13,904 nucleotides of DNA, from the NCBI GenBank assembly GCA_947628765.1, contig CANRBD010000021.1:1-13904 (forward strand). The letters run 5' to 3'. Every line of letters begins with the position of its first letter. Positions within the stretch are counted from its first letter, which is position 1. The notes beneath the pieces are model-generated. The model was not told where the DNA came from and did no database searches. It saw nothing but the letters and a program-made list of their open reading frames with translations. Source of the stretch: an uncultured Bacilli bacterium (GTDB lineage: Bacteria > Bacillota_I > Bacilli_A > RF39 > UBA660). A program made the position numbers and the translations under genes. Positions 1 to 6,884 of this stretch are shown piece by piece.

Positions 1-110
1 AATAAATCGGCAAAATTACGATTATATGAAACCATCGTAATTAAAATTGATAAACAAACGATAATAATAAAGAAAAACGCATTATTAAGTCCCCAACCAC
101 GATTATTCAT
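1..110 (-). CDS. N-terminus of a single-pass membrane protein (partial, cut by window edge)
   Basis: The reading frame opens with an ATG at 110-108 and stays open for 36 codons to the window edge. Its protein begins MNNRGWGLNN, followed by a hydrophobic stretch at about residues 11-28 and then polar residues (SYNRNFADL). This looks like an uncleaved signal anchor with a short cytoplasmic N-terminus. The start overlaps the end of the upstream nrtR-like gene by 8 bases (ATGAATAA), the usual arrangement of translational coupling, and a GGGGGA ribosome-binding site lies 8 bases before the ATG. It is therefore the third gene of the operon that starts near 1193. The rest of the protein is outside the window, so no family can be assigned. 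It could be a short anchored protein or the start of a larger extracytoplasmic one. Confidence 0.7.
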   Translation of the reverse strand, partial: MNNRGWGLNNAFFFIIIVCLSILITMVSYNRNFADL

Positions 111-741
111 TGAAATATCCCCCTTTGTTAAAGACAAATAATTCCCCAGGTCTTCCAGCTGTCTTTATCTTTTCCCCGGTATGTGAAACAATATTGTCAT
201 TAAATATTTTTTTACGAAAATTTCTGCGATCGATTTTTTTATTTAAAACAAATTCAAAAAAAGATTGCAGTTCTGTTAAAGTAAAATCATGCGGAAAAAA
301 TTTCAGCAAAATATTGTCATCATTGTGTAAAATACGGCTTTTAAGTTCCTTAATGTTACTTTCGATTATTTGTTCATGATCATAAGCCATTTTTGGTAAC
401 GAATAAATATCAAACCATTCCATTTCGTAATCGTTTACTAATTCTTTAACCACAATCGCGTTAAAATTAGTGGCAATAATTCTTTCTACTGGATCACGAT
501 CTAAACTACTAAAACTTTTGGTCTCATATATATAAGGAACATTCACTGGGTTGATGTTTTCCATAGTCTTTTTTACCGAAGTCTCTAAAGTTTCCTCATT
601 TGATAAAACATGTCCTGGAATAATCCAATAATTGCGATAAGGTTCCCTCTTTTTTCTTTTTAATAAAATTTTAATGGTTCCTTTATCTACGGCAAAAATA
701 CTTACTAGTGTTTCAATAACATTATAGTACGATTTAGCCAT
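103..741 (-). CDS. nrtR: NrtR-family regulator: Nudix-like sensor domain plus C-terminal winged helix
   Basis: This 212-residue protein has the two-part layout of NrtR regulators, in which a Nudix-derived domain binds ADP-ribose or related nucleotides and a winged helix binds DNA, typically at NAD-metabolism genes. Residues about 8-135 form the Nudix-like part. The Nudix box starts at G43 and keeps E49, but the REUXEE core reads KKTMEN at 57-62, so hydrolysis is probably lost, as is common in NrtR. Residues about 148-206 match the characteristic C-terminal module: FTLTELQSFFEFVL, then KKIDRRNFRKKI, then AGRPGELFVF. The start follows the stop of the preceding gene by two bases, with AAGGGGA upstream. 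Its neighbours are an unknown protein and a membrane protein, not recognisable NAD genes, so the regulated pathway is uncertain. The family is confident; the ligand and targets are inferred. Confidence 0.85.
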   Translation of the reverse strand: MAKSYYNVIETLVSIFAVDKGTIKILLKRKKREPYRNYWIIPGHVLSNEETLETSVKKTMENINPVNVPYIYETKSFSSLDRDPVERIIATNFNAIVVKELVNDYEMEWFDIYSLPKMAYDHEQIIESNIKELKSRILHNDDNILLKFFPHDFTLTELQSFFEFVLNKKIDRRNFRKKIFNDNIVSHTGEKIKTAGRPGELFVFNKGGYFNE

Positions 742-743
742 AA

Positions 744-1193
744 CTACTCATTCCCCTTACAAACTTTTTCATAAACTTTAGAAAGCGCAATAAAAATCTT
801 TTTATCACTTTCAATAAGATCTAAAAGCTCAATATAATTTTCAGTTTCGATAAAATAGATAATCTGTTCTCTAATATTTCTATCATCAATTTCTTCAGCA
901 AGCAAATTATTACAATCATGTTTTATTAACATTTTGATTAAAGCAAAACTAATCAAAGAATAACTATATTCTGCTTTAAAGTAATCATTAAGCAAATTAA
1001 TTTGATCACGATAGCCATTATCATTAGTCATATATCTATATTTGCCTTTATATATAGCTAAAATAAGTTTCGCCAAATTATTATCACGATATGCTTTTTT
1101 CTTATCCATATAAAGAAAAGCTTCATCGACAATATCGTATATTTCATTGTTAATTTCTACTTTAAGTCTTAAGTTTTTACCATAATTATCCAT
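744..1193 (-). CDS. Hypothetical protein, first gene of the nrtR operon
   Basis: This 149-residue protein has no family I recognise. It is soluble, with no signal peptide or membrane segment, and is predicted to be mostly helical and rich in Ile, Leu, Asn and charged residues. A central part (about 66-95) contains YSYSLISFALIKMLIKHD and the C-terminus ends in KVYEKVCKGNE. Translation starts at an ATG preceded by AGAAGGTG. The gene is preceded by a good promoter and followed after two bases by the nrtR-like gene, so they are co-transcribed. The tight coupling suggests a role linked to the NrtR-type sensor, but nothing in the sequence indicates what it does. Confidence 0.75.
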   Translation of the reverse strand: MDNYGKNLRLKVEINNEIYDIVDEAFLYMDKKKAYRDNNLAKLILAIYKGKYRYMTNDNGYRDQINLLNDYFKAEYSYSLISFALIKMLIKHDCNNLLAEEIDDRNIREQIIYFIETENYIELLDLIESDKKIFIALSKVYEKVCKGNE

Positions 1194-1216
1194 AATGCAC
1201 CTTCTTATTCCTTTTG

Positions 1217-1246
1217 ATTATATCATTATAATTATAAATAAGTCAA
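1217..1246 (-). promoter_or_regulatory. Promoter of the 744-1193/nrtR operon
   Basis: On the minus strand a -35 TTGACT (1246-1241) is separated by 18 bases from an extended -10 TGATATAAT (1225-1217), about 24 bases before the start codon at 1193. A perfect 12-bp palindrome, TTATAATTATAA (1227-1238), lies between the two boxes and could be an operator, although it may simply reflect AT-rich sequence. Confidence 0.7.
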
Positions 1247-1251
1247 TCAAA

Positions 1252-1270
1252 AAGACGGAAATTCCGTCTT
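1252..1270 (-). terminator. Intrinsic terminator of the padR/HAAS operon
   Basis: A perfect 8-bp stem (AAGACGGA / TCCGTCTT) with a three-base loop begins three bases after the stop codon at 1273 and is followed on the minus strand by a short T run. It separates this operon from the promoter of the next one, whose -35 lies only about five bases downstream. Confidence 0.8.
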
Positions 1271-1272
1271 AA

Positions 1273-2655
1273 TTAATAGTTATTAATCGCTATTTTAGCC
1301 AAAGTAGCTTCATTAGCTGTAATCTTTAAATTACCAGTAAATATTTTATGATAATTATATACTTTTTTATCTTTTAAATTATCGATAAATAACTTATAGG
1401 CTACTTTAGCTGATTTTATATCATCGATAGCGTATGCATTAATATTAATATAATGAACTACATCTAAAGTGCAGGTGCCATCATCACAGTCTTCTTTAAT
1501 TACTTCTTCATCTACACTCACATTATAACAATCTTTATTGTAAGTGATATCTAACTTAATTTCCCCATCTTTGAAGGTGTTATCCGTGATTTTTTTAATA
1601 TCCTGATTTCGATTATAAAAATTATTATAATGAATACGGGCATTTTCTTTAATGTCTAAAGTCTCAGTAAGGGTATCCATTTTTATACCTTTAGGGGCTT
1701 TGTCATAATAATCAATGCTCATAACCGAAAATGTAAACATTACGCCACCGACAATTATAAACACAATGCTGACAATTAATGGAATTATGCTTAATTTAGT
1801 TTTATTTAAAATAAGTTTAAAAAGCAAAATAATAAGATAAGTTATAACGCTGGCAATACCAATCATTATTAAGATTAAGCCAAGCAAGTCCAAGCCCTGA
1901 ATTAAATAAACAATCGCTAAAATAAGACCAATAAGGGCAAATAAATCCATAAACATTAAAGGAATAATGATCCAAACAATTACAAATATTTTAACAATTA
2001 AAATAAGTACATCCCCTATTGTTGTTCCCTTTTTAACTGGTTTGTTATTTTCTTTTTTAGTATTTAAAGACTTGTTACTAGTTTTTGGACCAACTTCAAA
2101 ATATTTTTTAAATACTGTAACTACCAACATCACACCGAGTAAAACAAAAATAGAAAAGATAAATAAATACCATATCGTCACTAAAATTTCACTATATGGA
2201 GAAGTAAATGAATGTCCTAAAAGACCTTCTCCTATATCACACAAACAGTCAAAGCACATGCCTAAAATAGATAAACCAATTAATACTAAAAATATTTTAA
2301 TTACAATTTCAAATACTAATTCTAAACTAAGTTCATTGGCATTTTTAAACTTGCTGGCTAGTCTTCTTGAAAAATCAGCAATCTTACCAGCGCCCCGTTT
2401 AATCGCGGCTTCGCTTTTTTGTGAAAAACTTTCACTACTTTTTTCGTAATCAGGATTGATTTTATATGCCTTTAAAATCTCTTTAGCTAAATCATCGATA
2501 TCGCCAAAATCTTTGACAGCTTCTTTTTCATTCATCCCATTTTTAACTTTTTCATTAATAGTATCAGTATATTCACTAATAATATCTTCTTTTTCACTAT
2601 CGTTTAAAACCGATAGTTTTTTAGCTAAAGCACTTAAAAATTCATTTTTATTCAT
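1273..2655 (-). CDS. HAAS (DUF1700) domain multi-pass membrane protein
   Basis: The 460-residue product starts with a HAAS/DUF1700 domain (about residues 1-75: MNKNEFLSAL, ISEYTDTINE, EKEAVKDFGD, LAKEILKAY). About five or six hydrophobic segments follow between residues 112 and 315, interrupted by a charged loop near 190-210. The C-terminal domain of about 145 residues (316-460) is predicted to be beta-rich and extracytoplasmic, with cysteines near 376, 390 and 395. HAAS proteins are commonly encoded beside PadR regulators and are thought to be envelope-signalling proteins; that is what the context shows here. I chose the ATG at 2655, which lies 10 bases after AAGGAG and overlaps the padR stop. 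A GTG at 2664 is in frame but sits too close to the Shine-Dalgarno. The C-terminal domain resembles the adhesin-like beta domains often found with HAAS only in general character. Confidence 0.85.
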   Translation of the reverse strand: MNKNEFLSALAKKLSVLNDSEKEDIISEYTDTINEKVKNGMNEKEAVKDFGDIDDLAKEILKAYKINPDYEKSSESFSQKSEAAIKRGAGKIADFSRRLASKFKNANELSLELVFEIVIKIFLVLIGLSILGMCFDCLCDIGEGLLGHSFTSPYSEILVTIWYLFIFSIFVLLGVMLVVTVFKKYFEVGPKTSNKSLNTKKENNKPVKKGTTIGDVLILIVKIFVIVWIIIPLMFMDLFALIGLILAIVYLIQGLDLLGLILIMIGIASVITYLIILLFKLILNKTKLSIIPLIVSIVFIIVGGVMFTFSVMSIDYYDKAPKGIKMDTLTETLDIKENARIHYNNFYNRNQDIKKITDNTFKDGEIKLDITYNKDCYNVSVDEEVIKEDCDDGTCTLDVVHYININAYAIDDIKSAKVAYKLFIDNLKDKKVYNYHKIFTGNLKITANEATLAKIAINNY

Positions 2656-2971
2656 TATTACCACACTCCTTTATAAAATCATTAACTGAAGAAGAAAACT
2701 CATTCCATGTCTTTTTGAGTTCACGCATTCTTTTTTTCCCTAAAGATGTTATTTTATAATATTTCCTAGATGGCCCCTCAGTTGATTCAACTAAATAAGT
2801 ATCAAAATATTTTTCATTAGTTAGCCTTTTAAGTAATGGATAAATTGTTCCTTCATTTACATCTACAACTTTTGATACTTCTAAGATTAATTCATAACCA
2901 TACATGTCCCGTTTACTAACTGATAATAATACAATTAGCTCTAAAACACCTTTTTTAAATTGCGAATTCAT
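2648..2971 (-). CDS. PadR-family transcriptional regulator
   Basis: This is a 107-residue PadR winged-helix repressor of the small subfamily. The recognisable stretches are KGVLELIVLLSVS (about 7-19), DMYGYEL (22-28), EGTIYPLLKRL (40-50), GPSRKYYKIT (66-75), and a C-terminal dimerisation helix from about 78 to 103. AGAGGTGA precedes the start. Its stop overlaps the start of the HAAS protein, so the two are translationally coupled, matching the well-known PadR/HAAS pairing. PadR proteins usually repress their own operon. A dyad over the -35 box (3001-3025) is the obvious candidate operator. The effector is unknown. Confidence 0.93.
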   Translation of the reverse strand: MNSQFKKGVLELIVLLSVSKRDMYGYELILEVSKVVDVNEGTIYPLLKRLTNEKYFDTYLVESTEGPSRKYYKITSLGKKRMRELKKTWNEFSSSVNDFIKECGNNE

Positions 2972-2990
2972 AAATCACCTCTCTATACCC

Positions 2991-3025
2991 ATTTTATACC
3001 TACTACTATGTATTGTCAAGTACTA
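2991..3025 (-). promoter_or_regulatory. padR promoter overlapped by a candidate PadR operator dyad
   Basis: On the minus strand a consensus -35 TTGACA (3019-3014) is followed after 17 bases by -10 TAAAAT (2996-2991). An interrupted dyad covers the -35: on the plus strand tactact (3001-3007), 11 bases, then agtacta (3019-3025), with six of seven arm positions complementary. Repressor binding here would block RNA polymerase, which suits PadR autoregulation. The operator role is an inference. Confidence 0.65.
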
Positions 3026-3071
3026 ATGAAAAAAAAGTAGTATTTTGTCACAATTTAATTATGAAAAAATA

Positions 3072-3100
3072 TTGAAAAAAATAAATTGTTATAGTATAAT
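3072..3100 (+). promoter_or_regulatory. Promoter of the 3128-3445 gene
   Basis: TTGAAA (3072-3077) and TATAAT (3095-3100) are separated by exactly 17 bases, 27 bases before the ATG. It fires divergently from the padR promoter within a 156-base intergenic region. Confidence 0.8.
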
Positions 3101-3127
3101 GAATTTAAGTTAAAAGGTGGTGAAAAA

Positions 3128-3445
3128 ATGACTTTTCGCGATGAAGAACTTTACAATACACAAAGTAATGATAACCTATTAGAAGAATTAATGAATGAAA
3201 CGAACTGTGACATCATGGAAAATACTTTAGAAATAGAAACATTGAAATTAGATGATGAAGAAAGTCAAATGTTCACGACCAAGACCCAAAAAGAAAAAAA
3301 GAAAAAAAGAAAATGGTATCACTTACCTATTACAACAGCTAAAGATCACCATTTAGAATATGCCTTTGTGCACTGCTCAATTCTCGGTTTTATTACCGCT
3401 TTCATGGGTATGGGCATGTTTGCCTACATTATGAATCATATATAA
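3128..3445 (+). CDS. Small C-terminally membrane-anchored protein of unknown function
   Basis: This 105-residue protein is the only plus-strand gene in the window. The N-terminal half is acidic (two Asn/Glu/Asp-rich segments up to about residue 48). A short very basic patch (KEKKKKRKW, about 55-63) follows, then one hydrophobic segment at about 78-102 ends almost at the C-terminus. The layout suggests a tail-anchored protein with its soluble part in the cytoplasm (positive-inside rule). Translation has a strong site, AAGGTGGTG, before the ATG, and transcription a consensus promoter. A terminator follows directly. Coding is supported by these signals rather than by homology; I do not recognise a family. 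Confidence 0.75.
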   Translation: MTFRDEELYNTQSNDNLLEELMNETNCDIMENTLEIETLKLDDEESQMFTTKTQKEKKKKRKWYHLPITTAKDHHLEYAFVHCSILGFITAFMGMGMFAYIMNHI

Positions 3446-3478
3446 AAAAATAAAAGTTTTAAAGCTTTTATTTTTTTT
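3444..3478. terminator. Bidirectional terminator between convergent genes
   Basis: The stem aaaataaaag (3447-3456) / cttttatttt (3465-3474) is flanked by an A run on the left and a T run on the right. It can stop both the plus-strand gene ending at 3445 and the minus-strand ftsK operon ending at 3491. Confidence 0.8.
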
Positions 3479-3490
3479 ACTTAAATATCT

Positions 3491-4204
3491 TTAAGCGATA
3501 TTAATTTCCATTTGAGCAATTTTCCATTTAGAAGATTCTTTAATTATTTTAAAATGGGTTTCACTACTCTCTTTAGTATCAGTACAAGCAATATTTGGCA
3601 TAGCGCTTTCACCACTGATACAATCTGAAGTATAATTAGTATCAACAACAGTAAACACCATTTCTTGTTCATTTTTACTAACTAATGAAAATTTGGCTTC
3701 TTTAAATAAGAAGTTATCTTTTTTATCCCTAACCATATAGTAATCATCATTAACTTTTCCAATAAAACCATTAGGAATCATTATATTGTTTTTTATAAAA
3801 TCAGCTGTAAAATTATCCGTAATAGCTTTTTCATAGTCATTAAGTTGTTTTACTGTATCATCAAGGGTAAAAGTTTTAGCCCCTAAACTATTTAAACTTT
3901 GAATTAAAACGGCATCAGTTAAACTAACATTTTCAGTTTTAATTTGGTTATATAATTTATCAATATCAGCTGTTGTGTTGGTAATAGTAGCTATAGCTAA
4001 ATAATATTTTTCTTTAGCAATTTTAATCGCATCTTCATCTGATAATTCACCTTCAGTTTTATTTTCAATTAAATCAACTTTATCATTAGCTGTCGCGGTT
4101 AAATATTTGTCTACAAATACGTAGGCTCCTACGGCTAACATTAACAAGACAATATTAATTATAATACTAATCGATGTTGGATCTTTTTTTAATGTATGAT
4201 TCAT
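3491..4204 (-). CDS. Single-pass extracytoplasmic protein encoded with ftsK
   Basis: This 237-residue protein has a short basic N-terminus, one membrane segment at about residues 11-32 and a large outside part. The outside part has a helical region (about 52-135, starting LSDEDAIKIAKEKYYLAI) and a beta-rich C-terminal region (about 145-237). The C-terminal region contains two cysteines, C195 and C207, that could form a disulfide. The end (THFKIIKESSKWKIAQMEINI) resembles the last strands of NTF2-like or other small beta domains, but I cannot name a family. The gene starts nine bases after the ftsK stop and its Shine-Dalgarno (AGAGGTG) overlaps that stop, so it is translated from the ftsK transcript. 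A role at the envelope or division site is a guess from this linkage. Confidence 0.8.
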   Translation of the reverse strand: MNHTLKKDPTSISIIINIVLLMLAVGAYVFVDKYLTATANDKVDLIENKTEGELSDEDAIKIAKEKYYLAIATITNTTADIDKLYNQIKTENVSLTDAVLIQSLNSLGAKTFTLDDTVKQLNDYEKAITDNFTADFIKNNIMIPNGFIGKVNDDYYMVRDKKDNFLFKEAKFSLVSKNEQEMVFTVVDTNYTSDCISGESAMPNIACTDTKESSETHFKIIKESSKWKIAQMEINIA

Positions 4205-4213
4205 TTAACACCT

Positions 4214-6400
4214 CTATTCTTCAGTTTCATCATCGTTTTCTAATTTAACTAAAACTTCTCTTGGCTTTGAACCATTAGCTGGGCCAACAATTCCTCGTTC
4301 TTCTAGCAAATCAATGCATCTAGCGGCTCTATTATAGCCTAATCTAAATCTTCGTTGTAAAAGCGAAGCACTAGCTTTTCCTTGCTTAACAATAAACTCA
4401 ACAATTTCATTATATAAAGGTTCTTCATAATCGTCTTTATTATTTACCATGGTTGTGGCGCCTTTATCTTCATTTGAAATTTCTAAACTATTATCATAAT
4501 TGGCCTTTTGCTGAGAAATGGTATAATTAACAACGGCTTTAATCTCATTATCATCAATAAATGTTCCTTGTATTCTGATTGGCGTATTTTCCCCTTGTGG
4601 GAGAAAGAACATGTCACCTTTACCTAGTAATTTTTCCGCTCCACTCATATCTAAAATAGTACGCGAATCAATACTACTAGAAACAGCAAACGAAATCCTA
4701 GATGGAATATTAGCTTTAACAACTCCCGTAATAACATCAGTACTTGGTCTTTGTGTAGCAACAATTAAATGAATTCCAGCTGCCCTAGCCATTTGGGTAA
4801 TACGCATGATGGAATCCTCTACTTCTTTGGCGGCGACTAACATTAAATCTGCAAGCTCGTCTATGACCACTACAATATATTCCATATGTCTTAATTTATC
4901 ATCTTCTGCTCGTTTTTCGTTTTGTTTATCGACATATTTATTGTAACCTTTAATATTTTTAGTTCCACTTTCACTAAAAGTTTCATATCGATCTTCCATA
5001 ATTTGAACAATTTTTTGAAGCACAATATTAGCTTTTTTAGGATCAGTAACTACTGGTGTAAGTAAATGAGGAACACCATTATACATAGAAAGTTCAACTT
5101 TTTTAGGGTCAACTAAAACTAATCTTACCTCATTTGGTTTAGTACGCATTAAAAGCGATACTAACATACTATTAATACATACTGACTTACCAGAACCGGT
5201 ACTTCCCGCTACTAACATATGCGGAGTTTTATCAATTTCACAAAAACGAGGCTTACCCATAATATCTTTACCCAAAGCAACTAATAATTTATTGCTTTTT
5301 TTGTCCTCGGGAATCATTTCTAATATTTCTCTTACGGTCACTGGGGTTGTCACTTTATTAGGTAGTTCAATACCAACTGTTTTTTTGCCAGGAATTGGTG
5401 CTTGAATACGGACTTCTTTTGCTCCAAGTTCCAAAGCCATTTCACGATGAATTCCTGTAATTTTACTAACTTTAGTACCTGATTTCATATCAAGTTCATA
5501 CTGAGTTACAGAAGGTCCAATATTAGCGGCTACCACTTTACCTTCAATCATAAAATTAGTTAAAACTTGTTCAATATCTTTAACATTTTGTTTAATTGCT
5601 TCTTCGTTAGCTTTATTATTAATCTTTTTAGGTCTGGCAAGCAAATTTATCGATGGTAAAGTATAACCTTTGGTAGGCACATCAACCGTTGGTTCTGGTT
5701 CTTCTTTAGCGAGCGTACCGGCAGTTAAATCTTCGATTGAAGAAATTACCAATTTTTTATCTTCTATATCTTCTTCCTCTTCTTCGTTTTCTTCATTTTC
5801 TTCTTTCATGCTTAGTTTAGTTTCTTTAATTTCTTTCATTTTAGCTTTAATAAAATTAACGGCATCGTAAATTGAAATACCGGTGAACATAATAATACCA
5901 CAAATAATAAGCGCAAAACATACCACATCAGTACCTGCCATAGTTAAAGACATAACCGATATTGTAGCAAAAACAGCGCCAATAATTCCGCCCCCTTGCA
6001 GAACTTCAGAATCACTGACAAAACCCATAAGATTATTGATAGTTTCTGAAATCACATCAAATCCTTCTTTGCCATGATTGCTAAGTTCAGCAATATAACC
6101 GGTATGGGATAAAATTAGTACGCCTAAAGCAAAAATGTAAAAACCAATACACCTAGACGTCAAAAAATCTGGTAACTCACGTTTTACCATCATATATATA
6201 CCAACTGCCCCAACTAAAAGCAATAATGGGGTATACCAAACACCTACTAAAAAGCCCGCAAAACCTCTTATAATATCAGCGACAATGCCAAACGGACAAC
6301 AACCGATAATGGCAATTAAAATTAAAATTATACCTTTAATCTCAACGCTATATGCGGCATTTTTTTTCTCAGTTGTTTTTTTCTTTTTATTTTTTGCCAT
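4214..6400 (-). CDS. ftsK: FtsK/SpoIIIE-family DNA translocase
   Basis: This 728-residue septal or membrane ATPase pumps double-stranded DNA and clears chromosomes from the division plane. Four or five membrane segments lie at about 22-42, 47-71, 83-99 and 136-174. A short acidic Glu-rich linker follows (about 195-214), then the alpha/beta motor. Walker A is GSTGSGKS (399-406) and Walker B is VVVIDE (510-515). The RAAGIHLIVATQRPSTDVIT signature follows, and a C-terminal gamma winged helix (about 657-722, with GYNRAARCIDLLEERGIVG) recognises orienting sequences. The length is normal for the family. I start it at the ATG at 6400, which has GGGAGG six bases upstream and an extended -10 29 bases upstream. 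An in-frame ATG at 6478 lies inside the previous gene's terminator and upstream of the promoter. SpoIIIE and FtsK orthologues cannot be separated here. Confidence 0.96.
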   Translation of the reverse strand: MAKNKKKKTTEKKNAAYSVEIKGIILILIAIIGCCPFGIVADIIRGFAGFLVGVWYTPLLLLVGAVGIYMMVKRELPDFLTSRCIGFYIFALGVLILSHTGYIAELSNHGKEGFDVISETINNLMGFVSDSEVLQGGGIIGAVFATISVMSLTMAGTDVVCFALIICGIIMFTGISIYDAVNFIKAKMKEIKETKLSMKEENEENEEEEEDIEDKKLVISSIEDLTAGTLAKEEPEPTVDVPTKGYTLPSINLLARPKKINNKANEEAIKQNVKDIEQVLTNFMIEGKVVAANIGPSVTQYELDMKSGTKVSKITGIHREMALELGAKEVRIQAPIPGKKTVGIELPNKVTTPVTVREILEMIPEDKKSNKLLVALGKDIMGKPRFCEIDKTPHMLVAGSTGSGKSVCINSMLVSLLMRTKPNEVRLVLVDPKKVELSMYNGVPHLLTPVVTDPKKANIVLQKIVQIMEDRYETFSESGTKNIKGYNKYVDKQNEKRAEDDKLRHMEYIVVVIDELADLMLVAAKEVEDSIMRITQMARAAGIHLIVATQRPSTDVITGVVKANIPSRISFAVSSSIDSRTILDMSGAEKLLGKGDMFFLPQGENTPIRIQGTFIDDNEIKAVVNYTISQQKANYDNSLEISNEDKGATTMVNNKDDYEEPLYNEIVEFIVKQGKASASLLQRRFRLGYNRAARCIDLLEERGIVGPANGSKPREVLVKLENDDETEE

Positions 6401-6428
6401 GTTTATGCCTCCCATATTATCTGTAATA

Positions 6429-6437
6429 ATTATATCA
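6429..6437 (-). promoter_or_regulatory. Extended -10 promoter of ftsK
   Basis: TGATATAAT on the minus strand (6437-6429) lies 28 bases upstream of the chosen ftsK ATG. The -35 region is poor, which is acceptable for an extended -10 promoter. Its position rules out the longer ftsK reading frame. Confidence 0.55.
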
Positions 6438-6471
6438 TATTTCAAGCCAAAGCAAAACCTTTTTGATCTAA

Positions 6472-6499
6472 AAAACATACTAATAAGTAAGTATGTTTT
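6472..6499 (-). terminator. Intrinsic terminator of the 6518-6835 gene
   Basis: The stem is AAAACATACT / AGTATGTTTT with an eight-base loop, followed on the minus strand by a T run. It lies 18 bases after the stop at 6518 and before the ftsK promoter. Confidence 0.8.
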
Positions 6500-6517
6500 C
6501 TTTTATAATTTAGAAAT

Positions 6518-6835
6518 TTATTTTTTTACCAATACTTTTGGCTTATCTTGAACTAATTTATTAGCATTTATATCAAAGATTGTTTTAAGCATAGGACTAT
6601 GGTTATAACTAGTTCTTGAAAATATCATAATATAATCTTTATCTATTTGACACCATTCAGAATAGCCATATTTTTCTTTAGTAACATAACTGCCAACAAG
6701 TTCTCTATGTCCATTGCTTTCAAAAATTAGAGTTCTAAGGCCACCAAATTCACCTTTCCCATCTTGAGCAAAAATGACATAATCATCTTCTTTGTGGAAA
6801 ATATATGGTGTTTCATCACCTTCAAAATTTATCAT
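6518..6835 (-). CDS. Small soluble orphan protein between dinB and ftsK
   Basis: This 105-residue protein (MINFEGDETPYIF...) has no signal peptide or membrane segment. The alternating pattern of short hydrophobic and polar stretches and many aromatic residues suggest an all-beta fold of about six to eight strands (for example DDYVIFAQDG, LRTLIFES, EWCQIDKDYIMIFSR). I do not recognise a family. The start at 6835 is fixed by AAGGAGG four bases upstream and a promoter just before it; an in-frame upstream start at 6883 would lie on the promoter. The gene has its own promoter and terminator and is thus a single-gene unit. Confidence 0.72.
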   Translation of the reverse strand: MINFEGDETPYIFHKEDDYVIFAQDGKGEFGGLRTLIFESNGHRELVGSYVTKEKYGYSEWCQIDKDYIMIFSRTSYNHSPMLKTIFDINANKLVQDKPKVLVKK

Positions 6836-6854
6836 ACATCCTCCTTCGAGGCGT

Positions 6855-6883
6855 ATTATAACACACCATAAATATAAAAGCAA
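6855..6883 (-). promoter_or_regulatory. Promoter of the 6518-6835 gene
   Basis: On the minus strand TTGCTT (6883-6878) is separated by 17 bases from TATAAT (6860-6855), and TGT before the -10 makes it an extended -10. The -35 ends two bases from the dinB stop codon. Confidence 0.7.
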
Positions 6884-6884
6884 A

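Noticed and set aside
110..379. Plus-strand open frames at 110-379, 1967-2449, 2456-2689, 5670-5870, 5883-6077, 6285-6551, 8422-8637 and 9624-9827
   Set aside because: Each lies antisense to a well-supported minus-strand gene or across its promoter, has low-complexity Ser/Ile/Phe-rich content and lacks convincing translation signals.
6401..6478. 26-residue N-terminal extension of FtsK from the ATG at 6478
   Set aside because: That ATG lies in the upstream gene's terminator and before the extended -10 promoter, and has no ribosome-binding site. The start at 6400 has GGGAGG at proper spacing.
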